NCBI GenBank assembly: GCA_000720995.1
Contig: JOEL01000005.1
Span: 167,299-231,298 of the forward strand
Length of the DNA: 64,000 nucleotides
Direction: 5' to 3'
Origin: Streptomyces celluloflavus
Lineage (GTDB): Bacteria; Actinomycetota; Actinomycetes; Streptomycetales; Streptomycetaceae
Shown here: positions 8,158-16,731 of the stretch, piece by piece
Layout of the letters: each line of letters starts with the position of its first letter
How positions within the stretch are numbered: position 1 is the first letter of the stretch
Position numbers and translations under genes: made by a program
Notes under the pieces: generated by a model
What the model was told of the DNA's origin: nothing
Databases searched by the model: none
The model's input: only the letters and a program-made list of their open reading frames with translations

Positions 8158-9381
8158 CTATTCGACGGTGAGCAGAGCGGAGTCGGCGGCGCTCAGACGG
8201 ATGTCCTGCGGAGTCCAGGCGACGACATCGAGGGCCGCTTCGTCCTTGCGGCCGTGGGATTTCATGAAGTCGTTGCGCGCGCGCTCCTCGGCCTGACTGG
8301 CGCCCTGGTCGAGCGAGCCCTGGCGGCGCGAATGGAGCACGACCGCCGAGACCCGCCCGATGCGCTCGCGCTCGTACGCCTTCAGCGCGGCGGGCACCTC
8401 GTCCGGGCCCGGATGGGCGCGCAGCGCGGCGGCCAGGACCACCGAGTCCTCCAGAGCCGTGTTCGCGCCCTGGCCCAGCGCCGGGACCATCGGATGGGCG
8501 GCGTCGCCGAGCAGCGCCACCCGGCCGTCCACCCAGTACGGGGCCGGGTCGCGGTCGTGGATGTCGGTGACGGCGACATCGTCCGGATCGGCCTCGCGGA
8601 TCAGGCCGGCGAAGGGGGCGTGCCAGTCGGCGAGCCGCTCCAGCAGTGTGCGCAGCGCCGTCTCGCGGCCCATGGCGGGCCATTCCCCGGCCTCGGCGGT
8701 GATCTTCGCGGCCCAGTACAGGGTGCCGCCCCCGACCGGGGCGACGAAGAGCTGGATACCCCGGCCGCCGGCGACGAACGGCTGGGGGTAGAGCGCGGAG
8801 CCGGCCGTGCGGCCGCGCACGGACGTGTAACCGCGGTACCGCGGCGGGCCGTCGCCCAGCATGCGCTGCCGCACGGCGGACCTGATGCCGTCGGCCGCGA
8901 TGAGGAAACCGGCGGTACGGGTGCTCCCGTCCGACAGCCGCACGCACACCGACGCGTCGTCCGCGGTGTAATCCTCGACCGCGGTGTTCAGCAGCACCGT
9001 CACCCCGGCGGCGGCCGCCTCGTCGAACAGCGCGTTCTGCAGGGCCGTGCGCAGGATGGGGATCTGGGGTGCGCCGAGCCGCGTGCCCACCTCGCCGATC
9101 GGCTCCTTGGAGAGCACGGCGCCGGTGGAGTCCATCAGCAGCCGCACCGCGTCGTCCGGGGTGACCCAGCCATCGGTGCGCACGCGCTCGCCGAGACGGG
9201 CGCCGAGGGCCCCGGCCGCCCGCACACCGTTCGCGTACAGCATCAGACCCGAGCCGACATCGTTGATACCCGGGGCCCGCTCGACGACCGTGACCTCGGT
9301 TCCGGCGCCCGCCAGGGCGACCGCGGCGGCGAGCCCGCCGATGCCGCCGCCTGCGACGACGGCGCTGCGCTTGGGGGACAT
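8158..9381 (-). CDS. FAD-dependent monooxygenase (salicylate/6-hydroxynicotinate hydroxylase-like)
   Basis: A 407-residue group A flavoprotein. N-terminal VVAGGGIGGLAAAVAL binds FAD; the DG motif IAADGIRSAVR is near residue 165; the GD motif VALLGDAAHPMVPALGQGA is near 288. It lacks the C-terminal thioredoxin-like domain of the neighbour at 3411-4994, placing it with the shorter hydroxylases acting on small aromatic or heteroaromatic acids. AAGGAG is 7 bases before the ATG. Two distinct FAD hydroxylases, an F420-type enzyme and an FMN reductase make this a strongly oxidative pathway. Specific substrate not inferable. Confidence 0.9.
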   Translation of the reverse strand: MSPKRSAVVAGGGIGGLAAAVALAGAGTEVTVVERAPGINDVGSGLMLYANGVRAAGALGARLGERVRTDGWVTPDDAVRLLMDSTGAVLSKEPIGEVGTRLGAPQIPILRTALQNALFDEAAAAGVTVLLNTAVEDYTADDASVCVRLSDGSTRTAGFLIAADGIRSAVRQRMLGDGPPRYRGYTSVRGRTAGSALYPQPFVAGGRGIQLFVAPVGGGTLYWAAKITAEAGEWPAMGRETALRTLLERLADWHAPFAGLIREADPDDVAVTDIHDRDPAPYWVDGRVALLGDAAHPMVPALGQGANTALEDSVVLAAALRAHPGPDEVPAALKAYERERIGRVSAVVLHSRRQGSLDQGASQAEERARNDFMKSHGRKDEAALDVVAWTPQDIRLSAADSALLTVE

Positions 9382-9461
9382 CTGGTGCTCCTTGCGGGAA
9401 GGGGAGTGGAGATCAGGGGCCGGTGCAGGAGATCCGTACGGCGACCGGCGCGGGCCCGCGG

Positions 9462-10850
9462 TCAGCGGGGCCCGGTGGCGGACAGCCGACGCCCGTCATA
9501 GGAGCCGAAGGTCTGCGTCGCCGCGTCCCAGACCGTCTGTCCGGCGCGCAGGGTGCGCTCGATACGGCCGGTCATCGTCCAGCCCTCGTACGCGGACCAG
9601 CCGCACTTGGCCCGAACACCGCGGGCGGAGAACATCCACGTGGCGTCGGGATCGAAGAACACCAGATCCGCATCGGCGCCCGGCTCTAGGCGGCCCTTGC
9701 CCGGCAGCCCGAACAGATCGGCGGGGCCGCTGCCCAGGTACCGCACGAGGCGGGCGGCGGCCGTGTCCACGTCCTCCTCGGGCCGGCGCCGCCGCATACC
9801 GGTCCACACCGCGACCGCCAGCTCCTGCACGCCCGGCAGGCCGGGCGGGGACGCCTGGACCGTGCGGGACTTCTCCTCGACGGTGTGCGGAGCGTGGTCG
9901 GAGCCGATCGTGGCCGGCTGGCCCGCGTACACCGCCTCCCACAGCCGGTCCTGGTCCGCCTGCCGGCGGATGGAGGGCGACAGGCGGGTGCGGGCGCCCA
10001 GCCGCCGGGTGTCCTCATCGGTGAACGACAGGTGGTGGCCGGTGACTTCGAAAGTGACCGGCAGCCCGGCGGCCTGCGCCGCACACATCAGATCGGCCTC
10101 CTCCGCGCTGGACAGGTGCAGGATGTGGGCCCTGGTGCCGTGCCGGCGCACCAGCTCGATGACCTTGGCCACCGCGGCGATGCCGCCGCTGCGCGGCCTG
10201 CGGGCCTCGTACTCGCGGTAGCTGCCCGGCTCGCCCCACCATTCGTCCAGGAGGGAGAAGAGCCCGCCGTCCTCGGCGTGCAGCATCAGCTGCACCCCGC
10301 CCTCGGCGGCGGCCGCGAACGCCTCCTCCAGCACGGCCGGATCGCGCACCACCGTCGGCGCGGTGTGATGCCCGGCCATGAAGAGCTTGGCGCTGGTGGC
10401 GACGGAACGGTCCAAGGTGGCCAGCAACTTCGGGTTCTGCGGGTCCACCCCGATGTGCAAGACGTGGTCGGTCAGCGAGTGGCCCTTGACCAGATCCGCC
10501 TTCTCGGCCACGGCATGCGCGGTCAGCGTCGGCGGCACGGTGTTGGGCATGTCCATCACCGTGGTGAAGCCGCCGGTGACCGCGGCCCGGGTGCCGTGCT
10601 CCCAGTCCTCCTTGTGCGTCAGACCGGGGGTGCGGAAGTGGACGTGGGAGTCGATGAGACCCGGCAGGACGTAGTGGTCGCCGGCGTCCAGGCGGGGCAC
10701 GGACGGGGCGGCGGTGTCCTCGTCCGCGACGGCGGTGATGCGCCCGCCGGAGACCAGGACGTGGCCCGCGCGGACCCCCTGCGGGGTGACCAGCTTGCGC
10801 GCGCAGACCACCAGCTCCGGCTCGGGCGCGGGGGAGTTCAGCTCTGCCAT
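9462..10850 (-). CDS. Dihydroorotase/allantoinase-like amidohydrolase
   Basis: A 462-residue cyclic amidohydrolase with all metal ligands visible: H69 and H71 in DSHVHF, the carboxylated Lys155 in AKLFMAGHH, H191 in MLHAEDGG, a further His in HILHLSS, and the catalytic Asp in GSDHAPHT. Family members hydrolyse or form cyclic amides such as dihydroorotate, hydantoins and allantoin. In a cluster with an amidotransferase (AsnB) and no other pyrimidine genes nearby, a role in closing or opening a cyclic ureide or imide in the product is attractive, but this is inference. ATG at 10850 overlaps the upstream gene's stop by 13 bases. Housekeeping PyrC is a less likely reading in this context. Confidence 0.85.
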   Translation of the reverse strand: MAELNSPAPEPELVVCARKLVTPQGVRAGHVLVSGGRITAVADEDTAAPSVPRLDAGDHYVLPGLIDSHVHFRTPGLTHKEDWEHGTRAAVTGGFTTVMDMPNTVPPTLTAHAVAEKADLVKGHSLTDHVLHIGVDPQNPKLLATLDRSVATSAKLFMAGHHTAPTVVRDPAVLEEAFAAAAEGGVQLMLHAEDGGLFSLLDEWWGEPGSYREYEARRPRSGGIAAVAKVIELVRRHGTRAHILHLSSAEEADLMCAAQAAGLPVTFEVTGHHLSFTDEDTRRLGARTRLSPSIRRQADQDRLWEAVYAGQPATIGSDHAPHTVEEKSRTVQASPPGLPGVQELAVAVWTGMRRRRPEEDVDTAAARLVRYLGSGPADLFGLPGKGRLEPGADADLVFFDPDATWMFSARGVRAKCGWSAYEGWTMTGRIERTLRAGQTVWDAATQTFGSYDGRRLSATGPR

Positions 10851-11968
10851 GTCAGGGCCACCAGCTCTCGGGCGAGGTCGTTCGTCGGTCCCATCAGCGC
10901 CACCGCGCGGGCGTCGGCCAGCAGCAGGTTCAGCCGCGAACTGGTCACATAGCCGGCCGAGCCGAGCATGCGGGCCACCCCGAGGCAGATCTCCTCGGCC
11001 GCCGTGGACGCGTAGAGCTTGCTGTGCAGCGTGGTCGTGCCGGGGTCGGCCGAGACGCGGGCACCGGCCCGCTCGACGATGGCGCGCGCCGACTCCAGGC
11101 GGGTCGCCAGGTCCACCAGGCGGTGGCGGACCGTCGGACGCTCGGTCAGGCCACGCCGCTCGGCGTGGTCGACGGCGAGGTCGAAGGCGGCCTGGGCGGC
11201 GCCGACGGCCACGGCGCCCAGCGTCGCACCCGAGGTGCGGACCCCGGCGATGATCTCCGGCGCCCGGCCCTCGGGGCCCAGCCGGTTCCCGTCGGGCACC
11301 ACGCACCGCTCCATCGAGACGAAGCCGGTGGCCGAGCCGCGCATCCCGGCCAGGTCCAGGCTCAGGTCCGGCACCACGCCCGAGGTGTCGGCAGTGACCA
11401 GGAAGAACGTCTGCCCGGCCGCCCCGTACGTGCGGCGCGCCCCCTCATCGGGCCGCCCGGTCTGCACGAGGACGAGATAGAGGTCGGCTATGGAGACGCC
11501 GGTGGTGAAGGATTTGGCGCCGTTCAGCTCCCAGCCGCCGTCCGCGCGGCGGGTGCCGGTGCTGCTGAGGTTCTGCTTCGCCGCACCCGCACCCGTCTCG
11601 CTCCAGGCCGACGCGGCCAGATAGGTGCCGTCGGCCAGCAGCGGCAGCAGGTCCGACTTCTGCTGCTCGGTGCCCCACTCGGCGATGCGGCTGCTCACCG
11701 CGAAATGCTGGAAGGCGATGATGGCCACCGACGGGTTGACGGTCGCCAACTCCTCGACGACACGGTTGATTTCGCGGCCGTCGCCGCCCGCGCCGCCGTA
11801 CCCGGCCGGGACGGCCGTGGCCGGCAGTCCCGACTTGCGGAAGTCGGTGAGGGCCTCGTGGTCGGGCTCACCGCTGCGCGCGGTCCGCTCCGCCGACTCG
11901 CGCAGCTTCGCCCGCAGGTCCGGGGTGAGACATGGCCTCACACGGAGGCCGCTGACAGTGCCAGGCAT
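10838..11968 (-). CDS. Acyl-CoA dehydrogenase-fold flavoprotein lacking the catalytic Glu
   Basis: A 376-residue protein with the acyl-CoA dehydrogenase fold: middle domain ASAWSETGAGA and NGAKSFTTGVSIADLY, C-terminal helices ending ADARAVALMGPTNDLARELV. In true dehydrogenases this last region carries the base (IYEGTS); here the Glu position reads Gly (LMGPTN). Loss of that residue is seen in family branches that became flavin-dependent N-, C- or S-monooxygenases. It may thus hydroxylate an amine or sulfur centre with FMNH2 from the cluster's reductases. ATG 11968 has GAGGAG at 8-base spacing; an alternative GTG at 11941 overlaps the upstream stop as GTGA. Biochemical role is uncertain. Confidence 0.82.
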   Translation of the reverse strand: MPGTVSGLRVRPCLTPDLRAKLRESAERTARSGEPDHEALTDFRKSGLPATAVPAGYGGAGGDGREINRVVEELATVNPSVAIIAFQHFAVSSRIAEWGTEQQKSDLLPLLADGTYLAASAWSETGAGAAKQNLSSTGTRRADGGWELNGAKSFTTGVSIADLYLVLVQTGRPDEGARRTYGAAGQTFFLVTADTSGVVPDLSLDLAGMRGSATGFVSMERCVVPDGNRLGPEGRAPEIIAGVRTSGATLGAVAVGAAQAAFDLAVDHAERRGLTERPTVRHRLVDLATRLESARAIVERAGARVSADPGTTTLHSKLYASTAAEEICLGVARMLGSAGYVTSSRLNLLLADARAVALMGPTNDLARELVALTWQS

Positions 11969-12993
11969 TGGGCAATCTCCTCGAATTGCAGATGGGCGAG
12001 CGGTTCGAGCACGAAGGAGCCCTGGTGGGTGACGTGCTTACGGCCGACCCCGACCCAGGTGAGCGAGGGCTGTCCGCCGATCTCGTGGGTGGCGACGGTG
12101 ACCACCGTCCGGCCGCCGGGGGTGGTGATGCCCAGCGGCCCGTCGACGTGGCCCGCCTCCTCGGCGATCCGCCACGCGACGGTGCCGGGGATACGGGTCG
12201 CCGCCCCCAGGCAGACCGCCCCGGTCAGCGCGATCGTCGGGTGCCAGCCGGGCACCGAGACCGCCCGCGCCGCGATACGGCCGGATGCCTCCGGGAGGAT
12301 CGCCGCGATCTTGGGGAAGGCGCCATCGGGGGACCAGCCGAGCCGGCCGGCCGCGGCCACGCGCAGCCGCGCCATCCGCGCGAACAGCTCGTCCCCGGCG
12401 GCGAACAGCTCGGTGTGGTCCCGTATCCCCAGCTCCCGTGCGTCGACGAACGTGTAGGGGTTGCCGGTGGAGACCAGCGAGACGGTGCGCGAGACGCCGT
12501 CCGACACCAGCTCGGTGCACGGCTCCGCGGTCAGCAGGAGCTCCGGCAGCGGTATGCCGACGGGCTGGACGAAGTAGACGGTGAACCGCACCTCGTTGAG
12601 GCCGGTCTCCTCCAACTCGCACACCACGCTGTCGCCGTTGTTCAGGACATTGACCCGCACCCGGCCGCCCGGCGTCAGCGCCGGCAGCATCCCGGCCCGC
12701 TCGGCCGAGACGACGGCGGAGAGGATCGAGTGCCCGCACGAGCCGCGGAAGTCGAAACGGTCGGGGCCGTCGGGCAGCGCCTGGACGAACCGGTAGTCGA
12801 GATCGAACAGCGGATGTGCGGACGGCCGCACCAGCGCGATCTTCAGAACATGGGAGCCGCCGGCCTCGGAGAGATAGCGCCGCACCTCGGTCAGCTCCCG
12901 GCGCAGCGCTCCCTCGTCCGCCGACAGCCGGCGCGCGTCGAGCACGACCGTCGGGCACGGGCTCCCCGTCGCGTACGCAAGATGTCCGATCAC
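11938..12993 (-). CDS. PrpF-like isomerase (diaminopimelate-epimerase fold)
   Basis: A 351-residue protein of the PrpF family. Recognisable blocks are PTVVLDARRL near the N-terminus, RGSCGHSIL around residue 110, STGNPYTFVDARELGI near 200, and FPKIAAILPEASG followed by GWHPTIALTGAVCLGAAT. PrpF and 4-oxalomesaconate tautomerase move a double bond in unsaturated di- or tricarboxylates without cofactor. The GTG start at 12993 overlaps the AsnB stop (GTGA), showing coupling. With the HpcH-type aldolase nearby, which handles 2-oxo acids, a route through an unsaturated oxo-dicarboxylate is plausible. Specific substrate unknown. Confidence 0.82.
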   Translation of the reverse strand: MIGHLAYATGSPCPTVVLDARRLSADEGALRRELTEVRRYLSEAGGSHVLKIALVRPSAHPLFDLDYRFVQALPDGPDRFDFRGSCGHSILSAVVSAERAGMLPALTPGGRVRVNVLNNGDSVVCELEETGLNEVRFTVYFVQPVGIPLPELLLTAEPCTELVSDGVSRTVSLVSTGNPYTFVDARELGIRDHTELFAAGDELFARMARLRVAAAGRLGWSPDGAFPKIAAILPEASGRIAARAVSVPGWHPTIALTGAVCLGAATRIPGTVAWRIAEEAGHVDGPLGITTPGGRTVVTVATHEIGGQPSLTWVGVGRKHVTHQGSFVLEPLAHLQFEEIAQCLALSAASV

Positions 12994-14804
12994 GCCGCTA
13001 CCGCCGTGGGTTCGGACCGGCGCGCCGGCCTGCGGAACAGCTCCCGCCACACCTCGTGCACCAGCAGCGCCCACAGGGTCAGGGACGTGGTGTCGTCGGG
13101 CGTGTCGGCCTGCGCGGCGAAGAGCGCGGCGACCGCGGCCGCATCGAGCTGGCCGCCGTCCTTCAGCCGCGCGGCGGCGAGCATGTCCCGGGCGTACTCC
13201 CACAGCCGGGTACCGGGCGCCAGCATGGCCGTGACGGGCAGGGTGAAGGGCTGCTTGGGACGGTTGAGCACCGTATCGGGCACCAGCCCGGAGGCGGCCG
13301 CGTACAGCGTCCGCTTCACGCCCCCGCCCCGGATGCGCAGCGCGTCGGGCAGGCCCCGGCCCGGGGCGATGATGCTGCGCTGGCAGAACGGCAGCCGGGC
13401 CTCGACGGAGCTGGCCATGCTCAGGTGGTCCACCCGGCGCAGGTGGTAGGCGGGCAGCCGGTGGCCCAGCTCGAACGCGCTGATCCGCTCCAGGACCGTC
13501 CCCGCACCCTCGCGCAGCCGCTCCAGGACGTCGGCGGGGAGGGGCGGCACATCCTCGACGAACGCGCGGTAGGCATCGGTGTAGAGGCCGTGGCGGCGGT
13601 GGGCGGGGAGGACGCCCAGCGCGTCCAGGTAGTCCCCGTACCACGCCTGGCCGGACCCGGCGGCCCCGGCGGCCGCGCGCATCCGTCCGTAGCCGCCGAA
13701 GACCTCGTCGGCGGCGTCGCCGGTCAGCGCGACCTTGAAGCCCGCGTCGCGGACGGCGGCGAAGAGCGCGTGGGTGCTCAGCGTGATGGGGTCGGCGTTC
13801 GGCTGGCCCAGATGCCAGACGACGTCCTCCAGCAGACCGGGGAAGCCGGCCGGGTCGATCTCGACCTGGTGGTGCGTGGTGCCCGCGCGCTCGGCCGCCT
13901 CGCGGGCGAAGTGCCGCTCATCGAAGGGCCAGTCGCCGCCGTAGGCGATGTTGAAGGAGTGCACCGGCCCGTGCTCGGCGGCCAGGGAGGTCACCAGGCT
14001 GGAGTCCAGGCCGCCGGAGGTGATGACGGCGACCGGCACATCGGCGACGAGCAGCCGGCCGACCTCCTCACGCAGCCGCTCGCGCACCAGGGCGCCGGCC
14101 TCCTCGGCGCCGGTGAAGCCGTGGTCCTCGGGCTGCTGGGGGCGGTGCACGGTGCGCGGGGTCTCGCCGAGCTCGCAGGTCATGGTGGTGGACGGCGGCA
14201 GGACCCGGACACCGTCGAAGAACGTCTGCTCGCCGAAGGGCGTCTTGGTGGCCAGATAGGCGTCCAGCCCGGCGTCCCAGATGCCGTCGGACATCCCGCC
14301 GAAGCCGAGCAGCGCCGACAGCTCGGAGGAGAAGTGCAGCGAGCGGCCGGCCGCGTCCCAGCGGTAGTACAGCGGCTTCATGCCGATGTGGTCGGTGGCC
14401 AGCAGCAGCCGGGGCCGTTCGCCGCGCAGGTCCACCACGGCGACGGCGTACATCCCGTCGAGGTGGTCGACGAAGCCGGCACCGTACTCGGCGTACAGGG
14501 CCGGGAGGACGCCGCCGTCACAGCGATCGGGGAAGACGTGCCCCAGCCCCCGCAGGCGGGCGCGGAGCGCGTCGTGGTTGTAGATCTCGCCGTTGAAGAC
14601 GACCCGGATGCGGCCGCCGTCACTCTCGTACGGCTGCTGCCCGCCGTCCAGGTCGACGATGGCGAGGCGGTTGCTGCCGATGCCCCAGCCGGCACCCCGG
14701 GCCGAACCGCTGGCGTCCGGGCCTCCGTGCCGTTGCAGCGCGGAGGCTGTTCTGAGGTCGTTGGGGGAGGCTGTCGCGTTGAAGTAGCCGAAGATGCGGC
14801 ACAT
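12990..14804 (-). CDS. Glutamine-hydrolysing asparagine synthetase-like amidotransferase
   Basis: A 604-residue protein with two domains. The N-terminal class II glutaminase starts MCRIFGYF, so Cys2 becomes the N-terminal nucleophile after Met removal, and NGEIYNHDALR follows near residue 80. The C-terminal ATP-pyrophosphatase domain has SGGLDSS near 265 and GDAADEVFGGYGR near 370. Because the Cys is kept, it is an amidotransferase rather than a beta-lactam synthetase. It would adenylate a carboxylate and transfer ammonia to give a carboxamide. The ATG at 14804 is chosen over 14828 to expose the Cys. It is the clearest hint that the product carries a primary amide or passes through one. Confidence 0.9.
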   Translation of the reverse strand: MCRIFGYFNATASPNDLRTASALQRHGGPDASGSARGAGWGIGSNRLAIVDLDGGQQPYESDGGRIRVVFNGEIYNHDALRARLRGLGHVFPDRCDGGVLPALYAEYGAGFVDHLDGMYAVAVVDLRGERPRLLLATDHIGMKPLYYRWDAAGRSLHFSSELSALLGFGGMSDGIWDAGLDAYLATKTPFGEQTFFDGVRVLPPSTTMTCELGETPRTVHRPQQPEDHGFTGAEEAGALVRERLREEVGRLLVADVPVAVITSGGLDSSLVTSLAAEHGPVHSFNIAYGGDWPFDERHFAREAAERAGTTHHQVEIDPAGFPGLLEDVVWHLGQPNADPITLSTHALFAAVRDAGFKVALTGDAADEVFGGYGRMRAAAGAAGSGQAWYGDYLDALGVLPAHRRHGLYTDAYRAFVEDVPPLPADVLERLREGAGTVLERISAFELGHRLPAYHLRRVDHLSMASSVEARLPFCQRSIIAPGRGLPDALRIRGGGVKRTLYAAASGLVPDTVLNRPKQPFTLPVTAMLAPGTRLWEYARDMLAAARLKDGGQLDAAAVAALFAAQADTPDDTTSLTLWALLVHEVWRELFRRPARRSEPTAVAA

Positions 14805-14837
14805 ATGGGCTATCCGTTCCGGTGACAAACGTGGGTT

Positions 14838-15800
14838 TCACTCGGTCGACAGCGACAGATACCGTTCGCCGGTGTCGGGGAAGACGGTGACGATCGTCGA
14901 GCCCGCCCAGCGCTCCCGCCGGGCCAGCAGGCGCGCGGCGTACGCGGCGGCGCCCGAGGAGATGCCGGTCAGCAGACCGGTGGCGCGGTTGACCTCGCGG
15001 GTGGTGCCGGCGGCGGCCTCGTCCGGGACGGCGATGGCCTCGTCGATCAGATCGAGGTCCATGATCTCGGAGACGTAGCCGGCACCGATGCCGGGAATGC
15101 CGTGCGGCCCCGGCGCCCCGCCGTTGAGGATCGCGGCACGGGCCGGCTCGACCGCCACCACGTGCACGTCCCGGCGCTCCTTGAGGTAGCGGGCCACACC
15201 GGTGAGCGTGCCGCCGGTGCCCACGCCGCACACCAGCACGTCGACCTGCCCGCCGGTGGCCGCCCAGATCTCGGGCCCGGTCGTCTCGTAGTGGGCACGC
15301 AGATTCTCCGGGTTCTCGTCCTGGTGGGCGAGCCAGGAACCGGGGATGCTGCGCTGGAGCTCCTCGGCGTGACGCCAGGCGGCCGGCAGCCCGTCCTCGT
15401 GCGGGACGAGGACGACCTCGGCGCCGAACTCCCGCAGGATCTGACGGCGTTCCTCGGTGGCGTTGTCAGGCATCACGATGATGCAGCGGTGGCCGCGCCG
15501 GGCGCTGAGCGCGGCCAGGGAGATGCCGGTGCTGCCGGAGGAGCACTCGATGACCGTGCCGCCCCGCGCGGGCAGCGCCCCGCAGACCTCCGCCTGGCGC
15601 ATCATGTACAGCGCCGGGCGGTCCTTGACGTTCAGCAGCGGGTTGAACATCTCCAGCTTGGCCAGCAGCCGGACGGAGTCCGGGAGGTGCGCGAGCCGGA
15701 TCTCCATGAGCGGAGTGTTGCCGACCAGTTCTTCGATCGACCGGACGATCCGGCCGGCGGCGGGGGCGATGGGGGCGGTCGCTGTTTTCAAAGGTCCCAC
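14838..15800 (-). CDS. Cysteine synthase-like PLP enzyme (beta-replacement)
   Basis: A 320-residue fold-type II PLP enzyme. The Schiff-base Lys is K59 (NPLLNVKDRP), and the phosphate-binding glycine loop is CGVGTGGTLTG near residue 185. The substrate loop reads SSGSTGIS instead of the usual TSGNTG, so an Asn contacting the amino acid carboxylate is Ser. This divergence, plus a second, standard-looking copy at 19605-20555, suggests it replaces the acetoxy group of O-acetylserine with an unusual nucleophile (amine, carbon or sulfur) as in SbnA or DcsD. GTG 15800 has GAGGAA about 10 bases upstream. It heads the AsnB-PrpF-ACAD sub-run. Nucleophile not inferable. Confidence 0.87.
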   Translation of the reverse strand: MGPLKTATAPIAPAAGRIVRSIEELVGNTPLMEIRLAHLPDSVRLLAKLEMFNPLLNVKDRPALYMMRQAEVCGALPARGGTVIECSSGSTGISLAALSARRGHRCIIVMPDNATEERRQILREFGAEVVLVPHEDGLPAAWRHAEELQRSIPGSWLAHQDENPENLRAHYETTGPEIWAATGGQVDVLVCGVGTGGTLTGVARYLKERRDVHVVAVEPARAAILNGGAPGPHGIPGIGAGYVSEIMDLDLIDEAIAVPDEAAAGTTREVNRATGLLTGISSGAAAYAARLLARRERWAGSTIVTVFPDTGERYLSLSTE

Positions 15801-15915
15801 TTTCGTCGAATTCCTCGCGTCCGTCGCGGCGTTGTGGCGTCGCGGCGGCCGGGGCACTGGAAGGCCGGGGCCGGGGGAGTGCCCCGGGGCGGGGCGGCGC
15901 GGGCCGCCGTGCCGC

Positions 15916-16731
15916 TCAGGCCCGGACGGCCCCGCCCCGGGCGGCACCGAGGTGGTCGGCCGCGATCTGCTGGAGGTGGGTGATGTCGCTGGAGACCGTG
16001 GCGAAGGTGAAGTTCTCGCCCAGGCGCTCGGCCGCGGCGTCACCGGTCAGGCAATGGATGCCGCAGGCGATGCCCGCGCGCTCGGCCGCCTCGCTCACCC
16101 GCCGCAGCGCGTCCTCCAGGTCCTTCGCCACATCCGGGTCCCCGAAGTAGCGGGCGCCCAGGGCCACGGACAGATCGGCGGGACCGACGTAGACCGCGTC
16201 CAGCTCCGGCGTGGCACAGATCGCCTCCAGGTTCTCCAGCGCCGCGGCCGTCTCGATCATCACGATGCAGGCGACGGCCTCGTCGACCTCGTCCGGCACC
16301 GACCCCAGCCGCACCTCGCCGCGGACCGGACCGCCCAGGCTGCGGGTGCCCTTGGGCTGGTGGCGGCAGGCGCGGGCGGCGACGGCGGCCTCCTCGGCGG
16401 TGCCGACCATCGGCACGATCACACCGCGGGCCCCGGTGTCCAGGGCCATGCCGATGGCGATCGGGTCGACGGAGGGGACCCGCAGGACGCCCGCGGAGCG
16501 CTGCCGGGAGTCCACCGCCAGCAGCGCCGACTGCCAGCCCGCCTGGTGCAGGATGCCGTGCTGGCCGTCGATGCCGATGTAGTCGTAGCCCAGGCCCGCG
16601 ATGCGCTCGGTGCCCGTGGGGTTGTCGCAGGCGATCCAGTAGCCGACCATCCGCTCGCGGCGGCGCAGCCGCGCGGTGAACGCGGCGGGTCCCTGGGGCT
16701 GTCGGCCCGTGCCGGGCGCGGTGGCGCTCAC
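15916..16731 (-). CDS. HpcH/HpaI-family aldolase
   Basis: A 271-residue class II pyruvate aldolase fold. It keeps the DGQHG block near residue 55 (equivalent to the family's EHG), the general pattern IETAAALENLEAI with the metal-binding Glu near 155, and ELDAVYVGPADLS near 180 with the metal-binding Asp. Family members cleave or make 4-hydroxy-2-oxo acids from pyruvate or oxaloacetate plus an aldehyde. The GTG at 16731 overlaps the dioxygenase stop as GTGA, so the two are coupled. In this cluster it may build a branched 2-oxo acid skeleton that the PrpF-like and AsnB-like proteins then process. Substrates are inference. Confidence 0.87.
   Translation of the reverse strand: MSATAPGTGRQPQGPAAFTARLRRRERMVGYWIACDNPTGTERIAGLGYDYIGIDGQHGILHQAGWQSALLAVDSRQRSAGVLRVPSVDPIAIGMALDTGARGVIVPMVGTAEEAAVAARACRHQPKGTRSLGGPVRGEVRLGSVPDEVDEAVACIVMIETAAALENLEAICATPELDAVYVGPADLSVALGARYFGDPDVAKDLEDALRRVSEAAERAGIACGIHCLTGDAAAERLGENFTFATVSSDITHLQQIAADHLGAARGGAVRA

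Noticed and set aside
12990-14804. Beta-lactam synthetase instead of amidotransferase
   Set aside because: Those enzymes lose the N-terminal Cys nucleophile; here MCRIFGYF keeps it.
12816-14825. 669-codon plus-strand frame opposite AsnB
   Set aside because: Antisense shadow with Val/Gly/Gln/His-rich low-complexity sequence; the opposite strand has the full AsnB motifs.
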